Source of the DNA: Beijerinckiaceae bacterium
Lineage (GTDB): Bacteria > Pseudomonadota > Alphaproteobacteria > Rhizobiales > Beijerinckiaceae
Assembly (NCBI GenBank): GCA_027533425.1
Contig: JAPZUD010000002.1
Coordinates: forward strand, 248,001-312,000
Direction: 5' to 3'
Length of the DNA: 64,000 bases
Part shown: one piece after another, positions 9,413 to 18,033 of the stretch
Numbering within the stretch: position 1 is the first letter of the stretch
Layout of the letters: each line of letters opens with the position of its first letter
Position numbers and translations under genes: made by a program
The notes under the pieces: generated by a model
The model's input: only the letters and a program-made list of their open reading frames with translations
Told to the model about the DNA's origin: nothing
Databases searched by the model: none

Positions 9413-10764
9413 GCGCGATTTCCCAGCCGGATCGCCGCTCTGCCGATCGCCTCGGCCATGGCGCAGGCGCTTGCGGTTTCCGGCGCGTCGAACAGGGCCA
9501 TCACCGCCCTCGCCTCCTCTGCTGGCAGAAGCGCATGGACCTTGCCCTCGATGCGGGTGCTGCGGGCGGCGAATGCCATCGGCGTGTCCAGATCGAAGAA
9601 CGCTTCGCGGCTGCGATTGTCGGTGAAGGTAAGCTGTACCCTTGCCGCCGTATCGCTTATGCCGGAATCACCCTCGACACGGACGCGATCGCGCAGGCGC
9701 AGCAATTCCGCATCGGCGCAGCTTGCTTCGGAATAGGTATCGAGCGCGGCTGTCTCGCGCCCGGCCAATGCCATGGCGCTGGTGAGGCGATAGCTGAATT
9801 TGGCCTCGAGCCCGGTGCGCGGTGTCGGCAGGTCGCAGACGCGGAGCCAGCGCGGATTGACGCGGATCTGCACGGCGCTGACCTTGTCCGGCACGAAGCC
9901 CGGCTCGTCGCGCAGGCGGATCAGCGCCTCGAGGCTGGCATGAAGGCCGTGGCAGCAGGCGTGGAACTTGTGCTGGACAGCCTCGAACCAGAAATCCCGG
10001 CCAAGCCCGGTCAAAGCCGCTTCGGGCGAGCCGCCCTCCCCGGCATGGGTTTCGGCAAAGCCCTGCCCGCATTCCAGCCCGTCGGGCCGCGAGACGAAGC
10101 CGCGCGCCGCCAGCAAAGCCGCCTCGACGCCATTCGCTGCCGCGATGCCGGCATTGAAGGGCTTGCCCATGGTGCCGAACTGCGATTTCAGCCCGGAGGC
10201 GCGGGTGCAGACGATGCCGAGCGCATGGCGAAGCCGATCCTCGTCGAGGCCAAGCAGGCGGCCCGCCGCCATGGCCGCACCGAAGGCGCCGGACGTCGCG
10301 GTCTGGTGGAAGCCGTGATTATAGTGCTGCGTGCCCAGCCAATGGCCGATGCGGCAGGCAGCCTCCATGCCGACCAAAGCCGCCTCGAGAAAGGCCGCGC
10401 CGCTGGCGCCCTGCCGTTCCGCGATGGCAAGGGCCGCCGGAAACACCACCACGCTGGGATGGCCGACATAGGCGAAATGCGTATCGTCGTAATCGAGCGC
10501 ATGCGAGAGCGCGCCATTGGCGAGCGCGGCGGCGCGGGCCGGCCCCTTCCGGCCAAGGCCGAGGACGGTGGCCTGGGCCGCACCGGCTTCCTCCAGCACA
10601 AGATCGCGTGTCATTGCGGCGACCGGCTCACCGAGGCCGGCCAGGGAAACAGCCGCCCAGTCGACCAGCGAAAGCCGGGCCACATCCCGTGCCGAGGCCG
10701 GGATCTGCATCCCGTGGTCGGCCGCGAACGCCGCGATTGCAGCGGTGATCGAGCGGCTCGCCAT
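9409..10764 (-). CDS. MmgE/PrpD family protein
   Basis: A 451-residue member of the MmgE/PrpD superfamily, which includes 2-methylcitrate dehydratase and cis-aconitate decarboxylase. Family marks are the ALDYDDTHFAYVGHPS box (near residue 90), HYNHGFHQTATSGAFGAA and the helical N-terminal domain. These enzymes add or remove water or CO2 at tricarboxylic or branched acids. Beside a CoA-transferase, a dehydrogenase and a hydratase, a role in breaking down a branched di- or tricarboxylic acid is plausible but not proven. The ADH gene precedes it by 3 nt. Confidence 0.85.
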   Translation of the reverse strand: MASRSITAAIAAFAADHGMQIPASARDVARLSLVDWAAVSLAGLGEPVAAMTRDLVLEEAGAAQATVLGLGRKGPARAAALANGALSHALDYDDTHFAYVGHPSVVVFPAALAIAERQGASGAAFLEAALVGMEAACRIGHWLGTQHYNHGFHQTATSGAFGAAMAAGRLLGLDEDRLRHALGIVCTRASGLKSQFGTMGKPFNAGIAAANGVEAALLAARGFVSRPDGLECGQGFAETHAGEGGSPEAALTGLGRDFWFEAVQHKFHACCHGLHASLEALIRLRDEPGFVPDKVSAVQIRVNPRWLRVCDLPTPRTGLEAKFSYRLTSAMALAGRETAALDTYSEASCADAELLRLRDRVRVEGDSGISDTAARVQLTFTDNRSREAFFDLDTPMAFAARSTRIEGKVHALLPAEEARAVMALFDAPETASACAMAEAIGRAAIRLGNRA

Positions 10765-10767
10765 GCC

Positions 10768-11898
10768 TCAGGCCGCCATGGTGATGACGTGGCGGATGAC
10801 CTCGCCCCGGTCGAGCCGATCAAAGGCCTCGTTGATCCCGTCCAGCGGCCCGGTCGAGGAGAGCAGCTTGTCCACCGGCAGCCTTCCGGCCTGGAACAGC
10901 GCGATATAGCGCGGGATATCGCGGCTCGGCACGCAGGAGCCCATATAGGCGCCCATGACGATGCGCTCCTCGGCGACGAGGCTTACCGCCGGCACCGCGA
11001 ATTGCGTCGCCGGGGCAGGCAGGCCGCCGGTCACCGTCATGCCGCCGCGGCGCGTGATGGCATAGGCGGTCTCGAACGCGCGGGCCGCACCGGCCAGTTC
11101 GATCGCATGGTCGACGCCGCCGCCGGTCAGCGCGCGGATCCGCGGCACGAGATCCGGGTCAGCGGCAAGAAAGCCATCCGTCGCGCCGAGATCCTGCGCA
11201 ATGGCGAGCTTGGCGGGGTTGAGATCGATGGCGATCACCCGGCCGGCCCCGCTGGCCACGGCACCGAGCACCGCAGAGAGGCCGACGCCGCCAAGGCCGA
11301 TCACCGCGACGGACTGGCCCGGCCGGACCTTGCAGGTATTCATCACCGTGCCGACACCGGTCATCACCGCGCAGCCGAACAGGGCGGCATGGACCAGCGA
11401 GATGTCGGGCCCGATCTTCACGATCGATCGGCGATGGACGACCGAATATTCCGAGAAGGCGCAGACGCCGCAATGATGGTTGATCGAGCCGTCATCGCAG
11501 GAGAAGCGGCGCCCGCCGCCCAGCAGCGTGCCGGCGCCGTTGGCGGCATTGCCCGGCTCGCAGAGGGCGGCGCGGCCCTCGGCGCAGAAGGCGCAGGTGC
11601 CGCAGGTCGGCACGAAGCTCATCACTACCGGATCGCCACGGCGGAGATCATCGACCCCCGCGCCGACCTCTTCCACGACCGCCGAGGCTTCATGGCCGAG
11701 CGCGACCGGCAGGGGGCGCGGCCGGTCGCCATTGATGCCCGAGAGATCGGAATGGCAGACGCCCGCCGCCGCGATGCGCACCAGCACCTCTCCCGGCCCC
11801 GGTGGGGCCAGCTCCACCGTCTCGATCGAGAGCGGCCGCGAATTGGCATAGGGGCGCGGCAGGCCGGATTGCCGGAGAATGGCGGAGCGGATTTTCAT
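10768..11898 (-). CDS. Zinc-dependent alcohol dehydrogenase (MDR family)
   Basis: A 376-residue medium-chain dehydrogenase. Catalytic zinc ligands appear as Cys in GVCHSDLSG, the His-Glu pair in ALGHEA and a later Cys in NTCKVRPGQ. The structural-zinc lobe is CGTCAFCAEGRAALC. The Rossmann motif VIGLGGVGLSA, followed by an Asp in VIAIDLNP, indicates NAD(H). It resembles class III and benzyl-alcohol dehydrogenases. Probable role: oxidising an alcohol entering the pathway, with the aldehyde dehydrogenase upstream taking the next step. It is read with the PrpD gene; the repeat at 11947-12038 lies between it and the SDR gene. Confidence 0.9.
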   Translation of the reverse strand: MKIRSAILRQSGLPRPYANSRPLSIETVELAPPGPGEVLVRIAAAGVCHSDLSGINGDRPRPLPVALGHEASAVVEEVGAGVDDLRRGDPVVMSFVPTCGTCAFCAEGRAALCEPGNAANGAGTLLGGGRRFSCDDGSINHHCGVCAFSEYSVVHRRSIVKIGPDISLVHAALFGCAVMTGVGTVMNTCKVRPGQSVAVIGLGGVGLSAVLGAVASGAGRVIAIDLNPAKLAIAQDLGATDGFLAADPDLVPRIRALTGGGVDHAIELAGAARAFETAYAITRRGGMTVTGGLPAPATQFAVPAVSLVAEERIVMGAYMGSCVPSRDIPRYIALFQAGRLPVDKLLSSTGPLDGINEAFDRLDRGEVIRHVITMAA

Positions 11899-11946
11899 CG
11901 GGCATTCTCCCGCATGGGCAAGAACAGGATTTCGTCGGGCCTTTTG

Positions 11947-12038
11947 TCGTCATGCCCGCCCTTGGGGCGGGCATCCACGACTTGCAACTGCGCAGGAGCC
12001 GAAGTCGTGGATGGCCGGGCCAGGCCCGGCCATGACGA
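11947..12038 (+). repeat. Cloverleaf intergenic repeat, copy 2
   Basis: The best-formed copy. A closing stem TCGTC/GACGA encloses the left hairpin ATGCCCGCCC-TTG-GGGCGGGCAT, the 9-bp middle stem CCACGACTT/AAGTCGTGG with a variable loop, and the right hairpin ATGGCCGGGCC-A-GGCCCGGCCAT. It fills most of the 195-nt gap between the SDR and ADH genes. Confidence 0.92.
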
Positions 12039-12093
12039 AAAAGAAGCAATCCGCCATGGCATTGCATAATCGGCCATGATGGGAAGGCCCCTC

Positions 12094-12846
12094 TCAGATC
12101 GTCCGGCCGCCATCGACCTCGAGCACGACGCCGGTAATGAACTCGGCTTCGTCGGAGGCGAGGTAGAGGCAGGCATTGGCGATGTCATCCGGGGTCGAGA
12201 ACCGGCCGAGCGGGATGGTGCCGAGGAATTTCGCGCGGTTTTCCGGCGTGTCCGGCATGCCCATGAACTGCTCGAGCAGCCCCGTCGCGCCAATAACGGG
12301 GGCAACGCAATTCACGCGGATCCGGTCCGGCGCGAGCTCGACCGCCATCGAGCGCGAGAGCAGGTTCACCGCGCCCTTGGTGGAATTGTACCAGGTCAGG
12401 CCCGGGCGCGGGCGGATGCCGGCGGTGGAGCCGATATTGATGATCACGCCGCCGCCCTTCGCGCGGTAATGCGGGATGATCGCCCGGCTCATGTGGAAGA
12501 TCGCCTTCACGTTGATGGCGTAGACGCGGTCGAATTCCTCCTCCGTCACCTCCATCATCGGCTTGTTGCGATGGCTCCAGCCGGCATTGTTGACGACGAT
12601 GTCGAGGCGCCCGCCGCCGAATTCGGCCGCCGCCTTCACGGCCGCCTCGGTCTCGGCGGCCGAGGTGAGATCCGCCTGGACCGCGATCGCCGATGCGCCG
12701 ATGGAGGCGGCCACGCGCTTCGGGCTGTCGGCGTTGATGTCGACGATTGCCACGCGGGCGCCTTCCCGCGCGAAGGTCCGGGCGATGCCTTCGCCGAAAC
12801 CGGAACCGGCGCCCGTAACGAGGGCGGTCTTGCCTTTGAGACGCAT
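12094..12846 (-). CDS. SDR-family oxidoreductase
   Basis: A 250-residue classical short-chain dehydrogenase. It shows the cofactor motif TGAGSGFGEGIA at the N-terminus, an Asp after strand 2 (IVDINADS) favouring NAD(H), the NNAG motif, the catalytic Ser in NIGSTAGI and the YxxxK pair as YNSTKGA. The C-terminal ITGVVLEVDGGRTI is standard. Likely a hydroxyacyl or alcohol dehydrogenase step of the same pathway. A strong GGAGGAG ribosome site precedes the ATG, and the leader carries three short direct repeats (12859-12900). Confidence 0.92.
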   Translation of the reverse strand: MRLKGKTALVTGAGSGFGEGIARTFAREGARVAIVDINADSPKRVAASIGASAIAVQADLTSAAETEAAVKAAAEFGGGRLDIVVNNAGWSHRNKPMMEVTEEEFDRVYAINVKAIFHMSRAIIPHYRAKGGGVIINIGSTAGIRPRPGLTWYNSTKGAVNLLSRSMAVELAPDRIRVNCVAPVIGATGLLEQFMGMPDTPENRAKFLGTIPLGRFSTPDDIANACLYLASDEAEFITGVVLEVDGGRTI

Positions 12847-12858
12847 GGTCTCCTCCTT

Positions 12859-12900
12859 GGGTCTTCTTTCTCGGGGTCTTCTCTCTTGGATCTTCTTCCG
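12859..12900 (-). repeat. Three short tandem repeats in the SDR leader
   Basis: Three consecutive 13-15 nt units on the plus strand read GGGTCTTCTTTCTC, GGGGTCTTCTCTCTT and GGATCTTCTTCCG, sharing a TCTTCT core. In the transcript they give purine-rich AGAAGA stretches just upstream of the SDR ribosome-binding site. Function unknown; possibly slippage-born. Confidence 0.6.
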
Positions 12901-12967
12901 GGTTCAGCCCCGGGGCTTTCTTTGGAAATCACGCGATGCGGAAGAGCGACGAAACCGCCCTGCCCGC

Positions 12968-14449
12968 TCAGCCATGCTTGACGACGAGGGTTTTCAGCGC
13001 GCCGAATTCATAGAGCGCCTCGAAGCCTTTCTCGCGGCCATGGCCGGATTTCTTCATGCCGCCGAAGGGCAGCTCGATCCCGCCGCCGGCACCATAGCCA
13101 TTGACGAAAAGCTGGCCGGCACGGACCTTCCGCGCAACCCGGATGGCGCGGCTGCCATCGCCCGACCAGACGCCCGCAACGAGGCCATATTCCGTGCCAT
13201 TGGCGAGGCGGATCGCCTCCTCCTCGCTGTCGAAGGGCATGGCGGCGAGGATCGGACCGAACACTTCCGTTTGGGCGAGTTCGGAGACCGGATTGACCTC
13301 GTGATAGACGGTCGGCCGGACATAGAAGCCCTCGGCCGGGCTGTTGGTGGCGATCTCACCCTGCGCAAGGATACGTGCGCCCTCCTGCTCGGCCCGCTGC
13401 AGCATGGCGCCGATCCGGCTCCTCTGGCCGGCGCTGATAACCGGGCCGAGATCGAGATCCATTTCCGGCGTCCCGGCGCGGATCTGCTCGAAACGGAGCT
13501 TGAGATCCGCCATGAAGCGATCCCAGATCCGCCGTTCCACCAGCACGCGGCTGCCAGCCGAGCAGGTCTGGCCGGCATTCTGCACCACAGCGGCCGCCAC
13601 CGATTGCACGGCCGCCGCGAGATCGGCATCGCCGAAGATGATCTGCGGTGACTTGCCACCGAGTTCCAGCGTGCAGCCGATATGGTTCTTCGCAGCAGCA
13701 ATCTGCACAAGCGTGCCGACTTCCGGGCTGCCGGTAAAGGAGATGAAATCGATCCCGCGATGATTGGCGAGGGCGGCGCCCGCCTCCTCGCCGAGGCCGG
13801 GGACGATATTGACCGCACCATCCGGGAAGCCGGCCTCCGCCGACAGTTCAGCGAGGCGCAGCGGCACGAGGCAGGCCTCCTCGGCCGGCTTGATGACGGT
13901 GGCATTGCCCATGGCGAGGGCCGGGGCGACGGTGCGACCGAACATCTGGCCGGGATAGTTCCAGGGGATGATATGGGCGGTCACGCCGAGCGGTTCATAC
14001 AGCGTGTTGACGAGAAAGCCGTCGAGGAAAGGAATCGTGTCGCCATGGACCTTGTCCGCCGCGCCGCCGTAATATTCGAAATAGCGGCTGACCGCGACGA
14101 TATCGGCCCGGGCCTGTTTCATCGGCTTGCCGGTATCCCGCGCCTCGAGCTGGGCCAGTTCCTCGGCATGATCATCGACGAGGCGTGACAGGCGGAGCAA
14201 CAGCCGGCCGCGCTCCGTCGCCGTCAGGCGGCCCCAGGCGCCGGTTTCCAGCGCGGCACGGGCAGCGGCAACCGCGAGATCGACATCCCCGGCATTGCCG
14301 GCAGCGATGGCCGCGAAGGCCTGGCCATCGGCCGGGGCGATCATCGGGATGGTCCGGCCCGACAGCGAGGGCAGCCAGCGATTGTTGATGAAGACGCCCG
14401 AATTCCCCAATTGGGTCTTGGCGGCTTCGCTGCGCAGGATCTGGTTCAT
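12968..14449 (-). CDS. Aldehyde dehydrogenase family protein
   Basis: A 493-residue NAD(P)-dependent aldehyde dehydrogenase. Visible are the IIPWNYPGQMF oxyanion/cofactor segment, the FTGSPEVG cofactor turn, the general-base Glu in LELGGKSPQ, and the catalytic Cys in NAGQTCSAGSR. The C-terminal PFGGMKKSGHGREKG block is typical of betaine-, phenylacetaldehyde- and gamma-aminobutyraldehyde-type enzymes. It probably oxidises the aldehyde made by the Zn alcohol dehydrogenase to an acid that the neighbouring CoA-transferase could activate. Its ATG overlaps the CoA-transferase stop by 4 nt. Confidence 0.93.
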   Translation of the reverse strand: MNQILRSEAAKTQLGNSGVFINNRWLPSLSGRTIPMIAPADGQAFAAIAAGNAGDVDLAVAAARAALETGAWGRLTATERGRLLLRLSRLVDDHAEELAQLEARDTGKPMKQARADIVAVSRYFEYYGGAADKVHGDTIPFLDGFLVNTLYEPLGVTAHIIPWNYPGQMFGRTVAPALAMGNATVIKPAEEACLVPLRLAELSAEAGFPDGAVNIVPGLGEEAGAALANHRGIDFISFTGSPEVGTLVQIAAAKNHIGCTLELGGKSPQIIFGDADLAAAVQSVAAAVVQNAGQTCSAGSRVLVERRIWDRFMADLKLRFEQIRAGTPEMDLDLGPVISAGQRSRIGAMLQRAEQEGARILAQGEIATNSPAEGFYVRPTVYHEVNPVSELAQTEVFGPILAAMPFDSEEEAIRLANGTEYGLVAGVWSGDGSRAIRVARKVRAGQLFVNGYGAGGGIELPFGGMKKSGHGREKGFEALYEFGALKTLVVKHG

Positions 14450-15594
14450 GACAGGCTCCCCTGAGGCATGGGCGCGGGGGCGAATTCCCCCCGCAAGGCG
14501 TCGTCGTGCTGGCCAATGGCCGGCACCGGGCCGAAAGCGGGTTCGGCGGCATCGGTCTCGACAGCCGGGGCGATCAGCGTGACCGGCCCTTCCGGCGTTT
14601 CATAGGTGATCGTGCGCAGCTGCGGATGGCCGATCAGGCCATCAACGGTATTGAGCATCCCGAAGGCGATACCGGCCTGTTCGAGGCGGCGCGCCATGCC
14701 GGCCTTGGGTTCAGGCGCGAACAGCCCGGCAATCCGGGCATCGAGATCGGCGCGATTGGCCACGCGCGCCGTCATCGAGGCGAAACGCGGATCGCTCGCC
14801 ATGGCAGCATCCCCCAGCACCTCGGCGCAGAAGCGCGCCCATTCACGCTCGTTCTGGATCGAGAGCAGGATCTCGCCATCGGCGCAGGAAAACACACCAT
14901 AGGGCGCGATGGACGGGTGTTTCAGCCCCGGCCGCGGCGGGATCGAACCGCCATAGCGACGCTGGAGATACGGCACGTTCATCCAGTCAGCCATGCCGCC
15001 GAACAGCGAGACCTTGATCGACCGGCCCTGCCCGGTTTTCTCGCGGGCGATCAGGGCCTGGAGAATGGCGGCATGGGCATTCATGCCGGCGGCGAGATCA
15101 CAGACAGAGACGCCCACCCGAGCCGGCGCGTCGGCATTGCCGGTCACCGAGCAGAGCCCGGTTTCTGCCTGGACAAGCAGGTCATAGGCCTTCATGTCGC
15201 GATAGGGCCCGGCATCGCCATAGCCGGAAATCTCACAGGTGATGAGGCGCGGATGGCGCATGCGGAGCGCCGCGACCGGAAAGCCGAGCCGTTCCATCGC
15301 ACCGGGGGCAAGGTTCTGCACGAGGATATCCGCCCGCCCGATCATGGCACCGAGAAGGGCCTTGTCGCTCTCGGTCTTGAGATCGAGCCGGATCGATTCC
15401 TTGCCGCGGTTGAGCCAGACGAAATAGGTGCTGTTGCCGTTGACATGGCGATCATAGCCGCGCGCGAAATCGCCTTCCGGGCGCTCGATCTTGATCACCC
15501 GGGCACCGGCATCGGCGAGGCGCGCGGTACAATAGGGCGCAGCCACCGCCTGCTCGACCGCGACGACGAGCATTCCCTCCAGATCTCTGGGCAC
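14446..15594 (-). CDS. CaiB/BaiF family CoA-transferase
   Basis: A class III CoA-transferase (382 residues) that moves CoA between carboxylic acids through an aspartyl-thioester intermediate. The N-terminus LEGMLVVAVEQAVAAPYCT, the IKIERPEGDFARGYD loop and the LNRGKESIRLDLK motif are diagnostic. The catalytic Asp is expected in VSVCDLAAGMNAH. A GTG at 15594 is taken as the start because it puts the family start six residues before the conserved LEG; an ATG at 15573 has a Shine-Dalgarno too close to it. First gene of the catabolic run, 91 nt after acpS, so it could be read from the acpS operon or from its own promoter. Confidence 0.88.
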   Translation of the reverse strand: MPRDLEGMLVVAVEQAVAAPYCTARLADAGARVIKIERPEGDFARGYDRHVNGNSTYFVWLNRGKESIRLDLKTESDKALLGAMIGRADILVQNLAPGAMERLGFPVAALRMRHPRLITCEISGYGDAGPYRDMKAYDLLVQAETGLCSVTGNADAPARVGVSVCDLAAGMNAHAAILQALIAREKTGQGRSIKVSLFGGMADWMNVPYLQRRYGGSIPPRPGLKHPSIAPYGVFSCADGEILLSIQNEREWARFCAEVLGDAAMASDPRFASMTARVANRADLDARIAGLFAPEPKAGMARRLEQAGIAFGMLNTVDGLIGHPQLRTITYETPEGPVTLIAPAVETDAAEPAFGPVPAIGQHDDALRGEFAPAPMPQGSLS

Positions 15595-15685
15595 GTTCCG
15601 ATCCCGCTTTTCTGTTGGGTGCAGGTTCCTCCTCCGGAGCGAAAAGGGCAAGCCTGAAAGTGCAGGGGCAGCCCCCCTCATCCGG

Positions 15686-16090
15686 TCAGCCGGTTTCCGG
15701 CAGCGCCTCGATCACCACGAAGGCCTGCGCATAGGGCTTGTCATCGGTGATCGTCAGATGGATGACGGCGCGATGGCCCAGCGGGGTGATCGCCCTGAGC
15801 CGCTCCAGCGCGCCGCCGGTCAGGCGCAGGGTCGGCTGGCCCGAGGGCGCGTTGACCACACCCATCTCGCGCCAGGCAATGCCCATGCGCAAGCCGGTGC
15901 CGAGCGCCTTGGCGCACGCTTCCTTCGCCGCGAACCGTTTGGCATAGGTGGCGGCCCGCTCGACGCGCTTGTCGGCGCGCGTGCGCTCGGTCTCCGTGAA
16001 GACGCGGTTGATGAAGCGCTCGCCGAACCGGTCCAACGTCTCGGCGATCCGGTCGATATTGCAGAGATCGGCGCCGATCCCGATGATCAT
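15686..16090 (-). CDS. acpS: Holo-[acyl-carrier-protein] synthase
   Basis: AcpS moves the 4'-phosphopantetheine arm from CoA to apo-ACP. The 134-residue protein begins [15 protein letters not shown], with the metal ligand Asp8. The second signature, [16 protein letters not shown], holds the metal ligand Glu57. The start at 16090 overlaps the pdxJ stop as ATGA, giving translational coupling. In most relatives lepB would be the next gene downstream; here it is the CaiB CoA-transferase. Confidence 0.95.
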   Translation of the reverse strand: MIIGIGADLCNIDRIAETLDRFGERFINRVFTETERTRADKRVERAATYAKRFAAKEACAKALGTGLRMGIAWREMGVVNAPSGQPTLRLTGGALERLRAITPLGHRAVIHLTITDDKPYAQAFVVIEALPETG

Positions 16091-16884
16091 GCGTGGCCTT
16101 TCGGCCTCGGCCCGAGATTGACATGCGGCGGCACGAGACCGCGCCCGCGATCCATGGCGAGACGCATCGTGGCAATGGCCTGCGCGAGGCCGACGAAGAT
16201 CGCCTCGCCCATCAGGAAATGGCCGATATTGAACTCGACGAATTCCGGCACCGAGGCAAGCTTTTCGGCCGTGTCGAAATCGAGGCCATGGCCGGCATGG
16301 ACCTCCAGCCCGGCCGCATGGGCAATGGCCGCCCCCTCGGCGAGGCGGCGGAACTCGGCCTCGGACTTCGCGGCGTTGCCCGCCTCGACGGCATGGCACC
16401 AGGTGCCGGTATGGAGTTCGACGATATCGGCGCCCAGATCGCGCGACATCTCGATCGGCGCGCGGTCCGGCTCGATGAAGAGCGAGACCCGGATGCCCAA
16501 AGCCTTCAGTTCGGCAATATATGGCCGGAGATGGTTGTGCCCGCCCACGACATCGAGGCCGCCTTCGGTGGTGCGTTCCTCGCGCTTTTCCGGCACGAGG
16601 CAGCAGGCATGCGGGCGGATGCGGCTGGCAATGGCCAGCATCTCGGCCGTGGCGGCCATCTCGTAGTTGAGCGGCTTGGCGATGCCGGATTTCAGCGCCG
16701 CCATGTCCTCGTCGCGGATATGGCGGCGATCCTCGCGCAGATGCGCGGTGATTCCATCCGCGCCCGCTGCGATGGCGAGCAGGGCTGCCCGGACAGGGTC
16801 AGGCCGCGTACCGCCGCGCGCGTTGCGGACCGTGGCGACGTGGTCGATATTGACGCCGAGGCGGATGCGGTCGAGCTTCTGCAT
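16087..16884 (-). CDS. pdxJ: Pyridoxine 5'-phosphate synthase
   Basis: PdxJ condenses 1-deoxyxylulose 5-phosphate with 3-amino-2-oxopropyl phosphate to give pyridoxine 5'-phosphate in the DXP-dependent vitamin B6 route. The 265-residue TIM barrel begins [16 protein letters not shown], with the active-site His. It also has the [15 protein letters not shown] segment, the catalytic-Glu strand (IELHTG type, here VELHTGTW) and the closing LEVHAGHGL and [13 protein letters not shown] motifs. It lies 3 nt after pyrE and overlaps acpS by 4 nt. Confidence 0.95.
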   Translation of the reverse strand: MQKLDRIRLGVNIDHVATVRNARGGTRPDPVRAALLAIAAGADGITAHLREDRRHIRDEDMAALKSGIAKPLNYEMAATAEMLAIASRIRPHACCLVPEKREERTTEGGLDVVGGHNHLRPYIAELKALGIRVSLFIEPDRAPIEMSRDLGADIVELHTGTWCHAVEAGNAAKSEAEFRRLAEGAAIAHAAGLEVHAGHGLDFDTAEKLASVPEFVEFNIGHFLMGEAIFVGLAQAIATMRLAMDRGRGLVPPHVNLGPRPKGHA

Positions 16885-16887
16885 CGC

Positions 16888-17481
16888 TCAGGCCTTCGCG
16901 CCCTGGATGCTGCGGCTGCCCGGCTTGACCGGCGGCAGGGCGGCGAGTTCCGGCGGCAATTCGCGCGGGTCATAATCCGGCACGGCGAATTCGCACAGCG
17001 CCACCAGCGGGACGCCGAGATCGGCCTTTCCGGCGGAACGGTCGATCAGGCAGGCCGCGCCGATGATCGTGCCCGGCTGGTCGGCCAGCGAATTGATGCA
17101 TTCGCGGGCCGAAAGGCCGGTGGTGATGATGTCCTCGATCACGAGGACCGTGTCGCCGGGCTCGATGGCGAAGCCGCGCCGCAACTGGAAATCGCCATCC
17201 TCGCGCTCGACGAACAGGGCGCGGGCGCCAAGGGCGCGGGCAATCTCGTAGCCCGGCACGATGCCACCGATGGCCGGCGAGACAACGACATCGACCTTGC
17301 CGAAGCGCGCCACGATCTTTTCGGCCAGCGCACGGCAGAGCTGTTCCGTCCGGGCCGGGCTCTCGAAGACGCGCATCTTCTGGATGAAGAAGCCCGAACG
17401 CCGGCCCGAGGACAGGATGAAATGCCCTTCCAGCAAGGCTCCCGCTTCGCGGAAAACGGCCAGCACCTCGTCCTTCGTCAT
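16888..17481 (-). CDS. pyrE: Orotate phosphoribosyltransferase
   Basis: PyrE joins orotate to PRPP, making orotidine 5'-phosphate in pyrimidine synthesis. The 197-residue sequence has the N-terminal [17 protein letters not shown] region and the PRPP-binding motif [16 protein letters not shown]. The sequence between them, [21 protein letters not shown], is also typical. It stands between the thioesterase and pdxJ genes in the conserved rsh-pyrE-acpS block. Confidence 0.94.
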   Translation of the reverse strand: MTKDEVLAVFREAGALLEGHFILSSGRRSGFFIQKMRVFESPARTEQLCRALAEKIVARFGKVDVVVSPAIGGIVPGYEIARALGARALFVEREDGDFQLRRGFAIEPGDTVLVIEDIITTGLSARECINSLADQPGTIIGAACLIDRSAGKADLGVPLVALCEFAVPDYDPRELPPELAALPPVKPGSRSIQGAKA

Positions 17482-17496
17482 CGTCTTGCTCCCGCC

Positions 17497-17967
17497 TCAG
17501 GCCTTGGGGAAAATCATGCAGGTTTCGGAAGCATGGGCGTAGAGCTTTCCGCCCGAATCGACAAGCCTCGCCTCGCTCAGCGCCAGCGTCCGCCCGCGCT
17601 GGATGACCTTGCCCTCGCAGGAGAGACGGCCGGTCTTGCCCACGAGAATGGGGCGCAGATAGTTCAGCTTCATCTCGACGCTGGTATAGCGTTCGCCCGC
17701 TGCCAGCGTGGCATGGACGGCGCAGGCCAGGGCGGAATCGAGAATTGTCGCCGCCCAGCCGCCATGGACCGTTCCCGCCGGGTTGAGATGCGCCTCGAGC
17801 GGCGTTCCGGCGAAAAGGACGCGGCCCTCCTCTGCCTCGATCAGGTCAAAATTCAACGTTCCGGCCATGGGCGGGGCCGGCAGGTCACCGGCGATCATGG
17901 CACGGAGTGTGTCGAGGCCCGACAGGCGGTCGAACGTATCGGGCGGGAGCGGGGCGTAGCGGGACAT
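17497..17967 (-). CDS. PaaI-family hot-dog thioesterase
   Basis: A 156-residue single hot-dog domain of the PaaI/YbgC-like acyl-CoA thioesterases. Typical are HLNPAGTVHGGWAATILDSALACAVHA, where HGG and the following Asp line the active site, then the LNYLRPIL strand and GRTLALSEARLVDSGGKLYAHAS near the end. Such enzymes hydrolyse aryl- or short acyl-CoA. The ATG at 17967 (MSRYAPLPPD) is preferred over an upstream GTG or ATG at 18015, which would add a non-conserved tail. It lies 66 nt after rsh and 15 nt before pyrE. Confidence 0.85.
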   Translation of the reverse strand: MSRYAPLPPDTFDRLSGLDTLRAMIAGDLPAPPMAGTLNFDLIEAEEGRVLFAGTPLEAHLNPAGTVHGGWAATILDSALACAVHATLAAGERYTSVEMKLNYLRPILVGKTGRLSCEGKVIQRGRTLALSEARLVDSGGKLYAHASETCMIFPKA

Positions 17968-18033
17968 GGGAATTCCGGGAAGGAGGATCGGGGCCAGGCG
18001 AGTGTCGATGACCACAGGCCGTGGTCAAGCCCC

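Noticed and set aside
9535-12069. An 844-codon open frame on the plus strand opposite the PrpD and ADH genes
   Set aside because: It is a mirror frame of two clear enzymes and runs through repeat copy 2, with no ribosome site or recognisable domain.
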